In this document: piece by piece, positions 6,647 through 11,798 of the stretch | Numbering within the stretch: the stretch's first letter is position 1 | Layout of the letters: each line of letters opens with the position of its first letter | From: Prevotella sp. | GTDB lineage: Bacteria > Bacteroidota > Bacteroidia > Bacteroidales > Bacteroidaceae | Length of the DNA: 11,798 nt | Direction: 5' to 3' | NCBI GenBank assembly: GCA_022732315.1 | Contig: JAIJUV010000073.1 | Location: 1 to 11,798 of the forward strand | Translations under genes and position numbers: made by a program | Notes under the pieces: model-generated | The model's input: the letters and a program-made list of their open reading frames with translations, nothing else | Told to the model about the DNA's origin: nothing | The model's database searches: none

Positions 6647-6791
6647 TTTTTGCTTTCAATTTACTTAGAATTTAAACAGACGTCTTTACTTATATATAAT
6701 CGTTTCTTGCCCGTATGGGGCACTCTGCATACCTTTCAGGACCTCTGAGTCTGTTTTTTTTTGTAATTTACTAACTTAATTCTTCTCTGCT

Positions 6792-6800
6792 GCAAAATTA
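6792..6800 (-). promoter_or_regulatory. Predicted -7 element for the membrane regulator
   Basis: TAATTTTGC on the minus strand matches TAnnTTTG exactly and is identical to the hpt element. It predicts an untranslated leader of about 140 nt before the ATG at 6646. No clear -33 box. Confidence 0.45.
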
Positions 6801-6970
6801 CAACTAAAAATCGAAAAAACTAAGAAAGTAGGTAAAAAAGTGGCAGAAAAAGGAAGAAATATAGAAGAAAAGAGAATTTTCAGGGTTTTTCAGTGTCTCA
6901 TTGATGCGGTTTTTATTCTGTATCAGCATTTTTAAGCGCATATTTCAGGGTAGCAATCGAAAAAAAACAT

Positions 6971-6979
6971 TATCTTTGC
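6971..6979 (+). promoter_or_regulatory. Predicted -7 element for the pilus-type operon
   Basis: TATCTTTGC matches the Bacteroidota consensus TAnnTTTG and lies 60 nt before the first ATG of the operon (7040). No good TTTG stands about 20 nt upstream, which would fit a promoter that needs an activator. Confidence 0.55.
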
Positions 6980-6993
6980 AACTGTAAACAGTT
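6980..6993. promoter_or_regulatory. Perfect 14-bp dyad at the predicted start of the pilus-type operon
   Basis: AACTGT-AA-ACAGTT is a perfect 6+2+6 palindrome immediately after the -7 element, covering the expected +1. This is a typical place for an operator. Whether the adjacent LuxR-type protein binds it is speculation. Confidence 0.45.
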
Positions 6994-7039
6994 ATGTCAT
7001 ATGCCCCTTTTTAAAGTGGGCTCACTAAAATCAATCAGT

Positions 7040-7195
7040 ATGAACAAGAAATTTCCAACTTTAGCCATTGCAGTTGCAGCCTTCTGCTTGGCCTCATGTC
7101 ACTGCGATGATAATACTCCTACCACATCGAAGTACACTGGCTGGAAGGTACAAACATCAGCGGTGGTGAAGCACAGACAGATAATTAATAAATAA
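7040..7195 (+). CDS. Short lipoprotein, first gene of pilus-type operon
   Basis: 51 residues starting MNKKFPTLAIAVAAFCLASC with a signal peptidase II site LASC and lipidated Cys20. The mature part is only 32 residues: HCDDNTPTTSKYTGWKVQTS followed by a short basic end. I chose the ATG at 7040 because it starts the signal peptide; an upstream in-frame ATG at 7001 would put 13 extra residues before it. It is 22 nt ahead of the first fimbrillin gene and shares its promoter. It has no recognisable domain. It could be a genuine tiny lipoprotein or the remnant of a longer pilin cut by an early stop. Confidence 0.7.
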   Translation: MNKKFPTLAIAVAAFCLASCHCDDNTPTTSKYTGWKVQTSAVVKHRQIINK

Positions 7196-7217
7196 CTCAT
7201 AAAAACATAGACAGAAA

Positions 7218-8186
7218 ATGAACAGAGTATTACAACTTCTCATGGCAGCAACCCTCATGACAGGTTTTGCCGCCTGCTCGTCAGATGACGATATGACCAA
7301 CAACTTTCCTGAAGATGGCGTTGTGCGCTTCAATGTGGGAGTGAACAATCCGCAGACCCGTGCCTCGCAGCCTACCGATGGCAGCAAGGTTGCTGAGTTT
7401 GGTATCTGCATTACCAACAGTGCCAATTCAAACTACACCTACAACAACGTCAAAGTGACCGGCAGCAATATCACCGCTTGGACACCAGCCACACAGATGC
7501 TTTGGCAAAACTCCACACAGGCAGTTGACATTGTAGCTTATTCTCCTTATGTGGAAGGAGATTACAATACATCCACCACGAATCTCCCTGTCAAGGTTGA
7601 AGAAACACAGACCAAAGACGGCTACACAAGCGACTTCCTTATCTGCAAGATGCCGGGCTTTGTGCCGAGTACAGGACTGATTGAAGGAGGCAAACTGAAT
7701 TTGGCTTTCAAGCACGCCCTGAGCCAACTTACCATTACCGTAACGCTCGGATCAGAGTTCAACGCCACGGATTTGGTAACCACAAATCCTATCACCGATT
7801 TGAAAGTCAATGGTACATACATTGAAGGTATATGCGACTTTACCAAGGAATCAGGCTTCGTCACAGCCAAGACTACAGAAGCCAATACCATTGCCGTTGC
7901 TCCGTCTGAGTATGGCGATTTTGTAAAAGCTACCTCTCTATCATCCAATGCAAAGGCAACCTACCTGTGTCTGCTGATACCTCAGACCATCGAGAAAGGA
8001 ATATTCAGCGTAAGCTTTAAGTTGAATGGAATACCTTATACATGGGCATCCAACGAAGCCGTAACTCTCGCAGAGAACACCGCCTACACATTGGCTTTGA
8101 CAGTTGGCAAGGAGATAGTAGTGGCAGGAGAAATGAAAGCCAACGCATGGGAGACAGGTTCGACTTCTAATGTAGAGACCGAATAA
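7218..8186 (+). CDS. Fimbrillin family lipoprotein (Mfa-like / type V pilus subunit)
   Basis: 322 residues with a lipoprotein signal peptide ending GFAAC (Cys20) followed by SSDDD. The short N-terminal stretch contains VVRFNVGVNNPQTRAS; in type V pili the pro-segment is removed after such an arginine (here Arg48 is a candidate) so that a donor strand can polymerise. The fimbrillin hallmark FKHALSQLTITVTL occurs at 164-177 and the typical ending ALTVGKEIVVAGEMKANAWE near 293-312. It would be exported, lipidated and displayed on the outer membrane as a stalk or anchor subunit. It is the middle of three co-directional lipoprotein genes with 21-22 nt gaps. Classification as Mfa_like/FimB-like is from motif recognition only. 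Confidence 0.88.
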   Translation: MNRVLQLLMAATLMTGFAACSSDDDMTNNFPEDGVVRFNVGVNNPQTRASQPTDGSKVAEFGICITNSANSNYTYNNVKVTGSNITAWTPATQMLWQNSTQAVDIVAYSPYVEGDYNTSTTNLPVKVEETQTKDGYTSDFLICKMPGFVPSTGLIEGGKLNLAFKHALSQLTITVTLGSEFNATDLVTTNPITDLKVNGTYIEGICDFTKESGFVTAKTTEANTIAVAPSEYGDFVKATSLSSNAKATYLCLLIPQTIEKGIFSVSFKLNGIPYTWASNEAVTLAENTAYTLALTVGKEIVVAGEMKANAWETGSTSNVETE

Positions 8187-8207
8187 CAACCGAACAGATA
8201 AAATTTA

Positions 8208-10031
8208 ATGATAACAACAATGAAGACAATTAAATATATGGGCATGGCGCTGATTATGGCTGCACTTGCCTCTTGTAGCAGTGATGATGACTTCGGAACG
8301 AACTGGCAGAACGACCCTACTGCTGTGCGCGTGAGTGCTACCGTTGGCGGTGTGTTTACCCGCAGCAACCCGGTGGCAACAAAAGAAACAGACCAGATGA
8401 ATTTCAACGGAGGTGATGCGATTACTATCTCCACAGAAGGACAGGCATCAGTGAACTACATACTTAAAGATGGCACATGGGGACCAGAAACCTCTGGGCA
8501 ATTCCTCAAGTGGAGCAGCGAGCTTATGACGTTCACCGCCCGTTATCCAAAAGGAAGCGGAGATTTTATTGTACCAACCAATCAGAATGGTATTGCTGAA
8601 ATAGCGTCGGCTGACTATATGACTGCGACAACAGTTTATGATAAAATTCCCGATGACAGAAAGGTTAATTTTGCCTTCGATCGTCAGATGGCTCGCGTGG
8701 TAATCACTATCGCCGGCTTTAACAATGAGTTTTCTGATAAAGCCTCAGTTTCCGAAATGTATGTAACATCTAAGGAAAGAATTGCCAAAGACGGAAGCGC
8801 AGTTACTGCAACATCTGACATTATACCTTACTCGCAGTCCCGCTACGGCAAGAAAGGCAGCATATACTACGCTCTTGTAGCACCGAACACTGCAACCAAC
8901 TATGAATTCATCAAACTGAGAGTCAAGTATGAAAGCGATGTAAAATCTCTCACAGTAAAGAACCCTGTAGCATTAGAAGCAGGAAAGAGTTACAATTTCA
9001 ACTTGACCATCGGCAAGAACGGAGTAAGTCTTGGCACGGTTTCGGTTGAAGATTGGGGCAACACAGGCACTATCTCCGGTGGGGAAGCAAGTATAGATTT
9101 AATAGATTTATCCAAAGGGAACATCAACATTACTAGCGACGGCTATTATGTCATTACCACGAATGGCGTTACCACCGCAAATACCATCACAATCAACAGC
9201 AATGCCACCGTACAGTTGAAGAATGCGGTTATCAGTGCTGACGGCATCGGTATCGATGTCAAGAGCGGCAGTCCGACGATTATCGTGTCCGGCACGGAGA
9301 ACAGTGTTACTTCCACTACTGCTACTGCCATCAATGTATGCGATGGTGCTACACTCACCATTAAAGGCAAGAACGGAACAAATGATAAGCTGACAGCCAA
9401 GGGCGGCTCCATATCTACTTATAATGAAAGTCCCAGTACAGCAGGAGCTGGTATCGGTAGCAGCGATGGCGGCAACATCGTTATTGAAAATGTAAGCATA
9501 GATGCTACCGGTGGAACTGGCAATCAAACTGTTACCCCCTATTATTCCGGCGGTGCAGGAATCGGCAGCTCGTCATCAGCACATTGTGGCGACATAACGA
9601 TCTCAAATGCCGTGATTACAGCTACCGGTGGAAAGGGAGCTCCAGGTATAGGAATGGGAGCCGGTAAGAGCGCTTCAGCCCCTAGAATGGGGAATATTAA
9701 TATCAAATCCTCTACAATCACTGCTACAGGAGGTCTTCGTGCTTCTGCTATTGGATTCCCTAATGAATATTGTTTTGATTATTCAAAGGTCACCATCTTG
9801 ACCGGAGGCACAATCAATATAGAAACAGTAGAAAGCAGTGAAACTTTTCTTAATAGGCTCACGTGTGATTTAGGCACTAGCAACACGATTATAATATATA
9901 AAATTGGTAAAGGAGATATATTATGGTTTAATTATATAGGTTTGGACGGTGGAGATTGGCCGGGTGTAGTGCTGAAGGCAAGCGACCAAGAACAGACGAG
10001 CAAAGATGGAATAGGAGCGTTAAGCAAATAG
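8208..10031 (+). CDS. Fimbrillin-like lipoprotein with C-terminal beta-helix repeats (candidate pilus tip adhesin)
   Basis: 607 residues. The lipoprotein signal ends LASC (Cys23) followed by SSDDD. Residues about 38-290 are fimbrillin-like: an Arg52 processing candidate in VGGVFTRSNP, the block NFAFDRQMARVVITIAG (154-170) and the domain-closing YNFNLTIGKNGVSLGTVSVE (262-281). Residues about 295-540 are low-complexity Gly/Ser/Thr beta repeats: GAGIGSS (413-419), GGAGIGSS (448-455) and APGIG (478-482), each followed by G-[ND]-I-x-I...ATGG (ends at 436, 475 and 509). This looks like the Beta_helix_3 repeat type. A likely role is a large adhesive or sugar-binding tip subunit. Translation may instead start at the ATG at 8220 (MKTIKYMGMALIMAALASC), four codons later. 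It follows the first fimbrillin by 21 nt. Confidence 0.85.
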   Translation: MITTMKTIKYMGMALIMAALASCSSDDDFGTNWQNDPTAVRVSATVGGVFTRSNPVATKETDQMNFNGGDAITISTEGQASVNYILKDGTWGPETSGQFLKWSSELMTFTARYPKGSGDFIVPTNQNGIAEIASADYMTATTVYDKIPDDRKVNFAFDRQMARVVITIAGFNNEFSDKASVSEMYVTSKERIAKDGSAVTATSDIIPYSQSRYGKKGSIYYALVAPNTATNYEFIKLRVKYESDVKSLTVKNPVALEAGKSYNFNLTIGKNGVSLGTVSVEDWGNTGTISGGEASIDLIDLSKGNINITSDGYYVITTNGVTTANTITINSNATVQLKNAVISADGIGIDVKSGSPTIIVSGTENSVTSTTATAINVCDGATLTIKGKNGTNDKLTAKGGSISTYNESPSTAGAGIGSSDGGNIVIENVSIDATGGTGNQTVTPYYSGGAGIGSSSSAHCGDITISNAVITATGGKGAPGIGMGAGKSASAPRMGNINIKSSTITATGGLRASAIGFPNEYCFDYSKVTILTGGTINIETVESSETFLNRLTCDLGTSNTIIIYKIGKGDILWFNYIGLDGGDWPGVVLKASDQEQTSKDGIGALSK

Positions 10032-10048
10032 TAAGAATGATATAAAAC

Positions 10049-10208
10049 ACTCCCAAGCCTGACGGGGAGTAGAAGTGTCAGGCTAGTTATAACAATCACT
10101 CGCCATGAGAAAGGAGTAGAACGTCGGTGAGCAAGACAGCGTGAGTCATATTCGGCAGTTATGCTGAAGGGCGTATCCCGAAAAGCCCTTATAAAACGAG
10201 TAGGGATA
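10049..10208 (+). promoter_or_regulatory. Structured leader RNA with two interleaved (pseudoknot-type) pairings
   Basis: Non-coding stretch between the beta-helix lipoprotein and the 214-residue gene. Set 1: ACTCCC (10049-10054) pairs with GGGAGT (10065-10070), while AGCCTGAC (10056-10063) pairs with GTCAGGCT (10077-10084). Set 2: AAGGGC (10167-10172) pairs with GCCCTT (10185-10190), while TATCCC (10174-10179) pairs with GGGATA (10203-10208). Both sets interleave in the way of H-type pseudoknots. Between them CTCGCC (10099-10104) can pair with GGTGAG (10126-10131) using one G-U. GGAGTAGAA occurs twice (10066-10074 and 10113-10121). The second set ends 13 nt before the downstream ATG, so it could control its translation. 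I do not recognise a known riboswitch or ribozyme here; that the sequence is structured RNA is inference from base pairing alone. Confidence 0.5.
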
Positions 10209-10221
10209 AAAAGTTTTAAAT

Positions 10222-10866
10222 ATGGCTGATAATGATAAAGCAGTATTGATTGGCTATGTTCTGATCGATCAATTGCAAGATAATGGCACTAAGGGTATTG
10301 TTGAATCCGGCAAGGGTGTTATATTCAATAATGGGACCTCTTCGTATAAGGCAATAAAAGGATACGTTATAGTCGGTCGAAAACATGCTGGTGATGAGAA
10401 TGGTTTAACATACTACCTGACGGGCAAACCTAAGATCTTTGATGTGGATTTATGTAACGAGGTACATGAAGCTCGTATTGCCGTTCTTGATAGATATAAT
10501 AGCGATAGTTTCAAACAGTCTAATCTCAATTTTACCTGTGAAGGTAACAATGTGATTGTTGGACGTACTCATACGGGTGATGAAAATGGTGTCACAACCT
10601 TTGTCTATGCAGAACTGGCCGTTAAGAAAGTTAATCCTATCGGTAGATATAACTATAGCATAGGAGTAGTAGAACCGAAAGACCCTCTTTTGTTTGAAGA
10701 ATCAATAAAGATTGCAAAAGAAAGCAATGGAGAATGGGCATTCTCAAAACTGGGCGAATACTATCTTCCGATGGTAGCAATGTCACACAGTGGTGATGAA
10801 AATGGAACTTCCACTTACGGATTTAAGCTATTTGGCATCTATAGAGAGCCGATTTCTAAGGACTAA
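10222..10866 (+). CDS. Unknown 214-residue protein with three HxGDENG repeats
   Basis: No signal peptide, lipobox or membrane segment: it starts MADNDKAVLIGYVLIDQLQD and is probably cytoplasmic unless exported by an unusual route. The motif H-x-G-D-E-N-G occurs three times, at 55-61 (VGRKHAGDENGLTYY), 117-123 (VGRTHTGDENGVTTF) and 189-195 (AMSHSGDENGTSTY), 62 and 72 residues apart. This suggests three diverged beta-rich repeats of about 60-70 residues in which Asp, Glu and Asn may bind a metal or sugar. The VGRxHxGD core faintly resembles DM9-type lectin repeats, but I cannot assign a family. It follows the structured leader, is co-directional with the fimbrillin genes and ends 10 nt before a strong terminator. 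It is visibly more AT-rich than the nnr gene. Confidence 0.8.
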   Translation: MADNDKAVLIGYVLIDQLQDNGTKGIVESGKGVIFNNGTSSYKAIKGYVIVGRKHAGDENGLTYYLTGKPKIFDVDLCNEVHEARIAVLDRYNSDSFKQSNLNFTCEGNNVIVGRTHTGDENGVTTFVYAELAVKKVNPIGRYNYSIGVVEPKDPLLFEESIKIAKESNGEWAFSKLGEYYLPMVAMSHSGDENGTSTYGFKLFGIYREPISKD

Positions 10867-10876
10867 CCTGCGGTAT

Positions 10877-10924
10877 AGGCTCACCAATGAAGGTAATCAC
10901 ACCCTATTATTGGTGAGCCTTTTT
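10877..10924 (+). terminator. Rho-independent terminator of the 214-residue gene
   Basis: A 12-bp perfect stem AGGCTCACCAAT/ATTGGTGAGCCT (10877-10888 and 10909-10920) with a 20-nt loop, followed directly by a T-run (10920-10924). It ends the accessory rightward unit. Confidence 0.88.
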
Positions 10925-10932
10925 GCGTATTT

Positions 10933-10987
10933 GATGCAAGGAAGCAACCATAACGATGCAAGAAAGCAATTATAACGATGCAAGAAA
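10933..10987. repeat. 22-bp tandem repeat, two and a half copies
   Basis: Units begin GATGCAAG at 10933, 10955 and 10977, exactly 22 bp apart. The first two (10933-10954 and 10955-10976) differ at three positions and end in ATAAC. The third is cut after 11 bp and runs into the palindrome that follows. Confidence 0.85.
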
Positions 10988-10991
10988 CCCT

Positions 10992-11023
10992 CAGGGCGGA
11001 CGCATCAAAATGCGTTCGCCCTG
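10992..11023. repeat. REP-like palindrome
   Basis: Arms CAGGGCGGACGCA (10992-11004) and TGCGTTCGCCCTG (11011-11023) pair over 13 bp with one G-U and a 6-nt loop. The outer TCAGGGCG also occurs in the palindromic element at the left window edge (63-70). It has no T-run and sits behind a separate terminator, so a repeat element is more likely than a second terminator. Confidence 0.6.
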
Positions 11024-11168
11024 CTAATATTTTACACCAAAAGATACAAGTTATCACATTATTAATATATTTGCATCATCTTTCATAGAAGACAAAGAAT
11101 ATAGACCTTAATTCCGCAACACTATTATAAATTAAACTTTTTTTCCAGTTTCGCAAGTGAGAGAATGA

Positions 11169-11197
11169 TAACTTCCCTAACTTCACTTAACTTCCCC
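11169..11197. repeat. Short direct repeats TAACTTCCC
   Basis: TAACTTCCC (11169-11177), TAACTTCAC (11178-11186) and TAACTTCCCC (11188-11197) follow one another with a period of 9-10 bp, about 40 bp upstream of the promoter of the AAA-ATPase-like gene. They could be a protein-binding array or chance low complexity. Confidence 0.45.
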
Positions 11198-11237
11198 ACT
11201 TTTTAAAGCTGTACGATAGAAGTTTTACGTGAAAAGT

Positions 11238-11270
11238 TTTGGAGATTAGGAGATAAAGTATTATCTTTGC
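11238..11270 (+). promoter_or_regulatory. Bacteroidota-type promoter of the AAA-ATPase-like gene
   Basis: TTTG (11238-11241), a 20-nt spacer and TATCTTTG (11262-11269) fit the -33/-7 consensus TTTG-N19-21-TAnnTTTG. This is the only site in the window with both boxes well spaced. The ATG follows 35 nt after the -7 box. Confidence 0.75.
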
Positions 11271-11304
11271 CATCAGATTGTAAAACGAATAATCAAACTG
11301 AGTT

Positions 11305-11798
11305 ATGATAGTAAGACCAAAGCGCATTTATCGCAAACGCATACCATACGGCATGCAGAATTTTGAGGATGTCATAAAAGAGGATTGTTACTATGTGGAC
11401 AAGACTCCTTTCATCGAACAAATTGAAGAATCCAACAAGTATTTCTTCTTCATTCGCCCTCGCCGTTTCGGCAAGAGCCTCACCCTCTCCATGCTTGAGA
11501 ATTACTATGATATCAACAAGAAAGACAAGTTTGAGGAAATCTTTGGCAAGCTATACATCGGGCAGAATCCTACACCGGAGCATAATACTTATCTCATCAT
11601 CCACCTCAACTTTGCCATTATTGTAGGCGACATAAACGACTACAAGCATGGTATTGACAATTATTGCAGGACACAGTTTAATTATTTCGCAGATGTATAT
11701 TCACATCTCTTACCAGAAGGTACCAAAGAAGGCCTCAACCAACAGGAAGATGCCGTCAACCAATTAAACTATCTTTGCACCCAAAGCAAAAAATCTGG
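11305..11798 (+). CDS. AAA-ATPase-like protein, N-terminal part (cut by window edge)
   Basis: 164 codons from ATG 11305 to the end of the window without a stop. The start MIVRPKRIYRKRIPYGMQNF leads into the block YYVDKTPFIEQIEE (29-42) and the P-loop-like FFIRPRRFGKSLTLSMLENY (48-67), where GKS is the Walker A core. This is the signature of the AAA-ATPase_like family (PF09820), whose members usually run past 500 residues and end in a PD-(D/E)XK nuclease-like domain (DUF1703); that part would lie beyond the edge. The family is greatly expanded in gut Bacteroidota and its role is unresolved; defence or mobile-element association has been proposed. It has its own strong promoter and is separate from the pilus-type unit. 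Confidence 0.9.
   Translation, partial: MIVRPKRIYRKRIPYGMQNFEDVIKEDCYYVDKTPFIEQIEESNKYFFFIRPRRFGKSLTLSMLENYYDINKKDKFEEIFGKLYIGQNPTPEHNTYLIIHLNFAIIVGDINDYKHGIDNYCRTQFNYFADVYSHLLPEGTKEGLNQQEDAVNQLNYLCTQSKKS

Larger units (their letters stand above)
6647..7039. other. Non-coding divergent promoter region between regulator and pilus-type operon
   Basis: 393 bp of AT-rich sequence without a convincing gene. It holds a leftward -7 element (6792-6800) with a leader of about 140 nt before the regulator ATG, and a rightward -7 element (6971-6979) followed by a dyad. In the leftward leader a short GCCC/GGGC hairpin can form around 6701-6725. In the rightward leader an imperfect hairpin (7003-7021) lies between the transcription start and the lipoprotein ATG. 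I see no further structure between 6801 and 6960. Confidence 0.6.
10867..11304. other. Non-coding stretch before the AAA-ATPase-like gene
   Basis: 438 bp without a credible gene. In order it holds the terminator, a 22-bp tandem repeat, a 13-bp-stem palindrome, an AT-rich segment (11024-11146), a 15-bp sequence that recurs inverted at 78-92, short TAACTTC direct repeats and a strong promoter. Dense repeats here suggest a recombination-prone spacer. Confidence 0.7.

Noticed and set aside
6686..6730. 14-codon leader peptide (MQSAPYGQETIIYK) in the regulator leader
   Set aside because: AAGGT precedes the ATG, but the frame is short enough to arise by chance and shows no run of regulatory codons and no terminator/antiterminator pair.
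7218..10031. Diversity-generating retroelement target in the fimbrillin-type genes
   Set aside because: No reverse transcriptase gene or template repeat is present in the window, and I found no near-identical A-variable repeat.
10032..10221. Group II intron remnant or known preQ1 riboswitch
   Set aside because: No domain V-like hairpin, no GUGYG start and no reverse transcriptase are visible, and the conserved preQ1-I loop sequence is absent; only the pairing geometry is similar.
10933..10987. CRISPR array
   Set aside because: The 22-bp units are contiguous with no unique spacers between them and there are no cas genes, so this is a plain tandem repeat.
11393..11626. Plus-strand frame of 77 codons inside the last gene
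   Set aside because: It is out of frame with the well-supported AAA-ATPase-like reading frame that starts at 11305 and runs off the edge.

Overview
The window looks like a chromosomal segment of a Bacteroidales bacterium, most likely a Prevotella/Segatella copri relative. The evidence is the gene families present (type V pilus fimbrillin lipoproteins, a bifunctional NAD(P)HX repair enzyme, a large AAA-ATPase-like family typical of gut Bacteroidota), Bacteroidota-type promoter elements (TAnnTTTG at -7, with TTTG about 20 nt upstream in the best case), mostly weak Shine-Dalgarno sites, and GC-rich palindromes between AT-rich spacers. Species assignment is an inference.

Positions 1-3950 hold a minus-strand housekeeping cluster read right to left: hpt (purine salvage), three very small membrane proteins of 66, 51 and 33 residues, adk (adenylate kinase), obgE (ribosome-assembly GTPase) and pgeF (laccase-domain, purine-acting/peptidoglycan-editing protein). 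A REP-like double palindrome lies beyond pgeF at the window edge. The two smallest genes are easy to miss; they share a C-terminal motif and form a micro-operon with the 66-residue gene between hpt and adk.

Positions 3941-4048 are a divergent promoter region. The bifunctional NAD(P)H-hydrate epimerase/dehydratase gene runs rightward to 5566 and meets a leftward gene tail to tail at a bidirectional terminator (5601-5651).

Positions 5633-10866 are an accessory surface module. A six-helix membrane protein with a C-terminal LuxR-type DNA-binding domain is read leftward. Divergent from it is an operon of a 51-residue lipoprotein, a fimbrillin-type lipoprotein (322 aa) and a larger lipoprotein joining a fimbrillin-like N-terminus to a beta-helix repeat domain (607 aa). 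A perfect 14-bp dyad lies at the predicted transcription start of this operon. After the second fimbrillin a 190-nt non-coding stretch contains two interleaved (pseudoknot-type) pairing sets, and then comes a leaderless 214-aa protein of unknown family carrying three copies of an HxGDENG motif, followed by a strong terminator.

Positions 10867-11304 are non-coding: a 22-bp tandem repeat, a 13-bp-stem palindrome, short direct repeats and the best-matching promoter of the window. That promoter drives the last gene, an AAA-ATPase-like protein cut off by the right edge.

The best candidates for something undescribed are the structured leader plus triple-motif protein (10049-10866) and the micro-operon of tiny membrane proteins (2884-3384).
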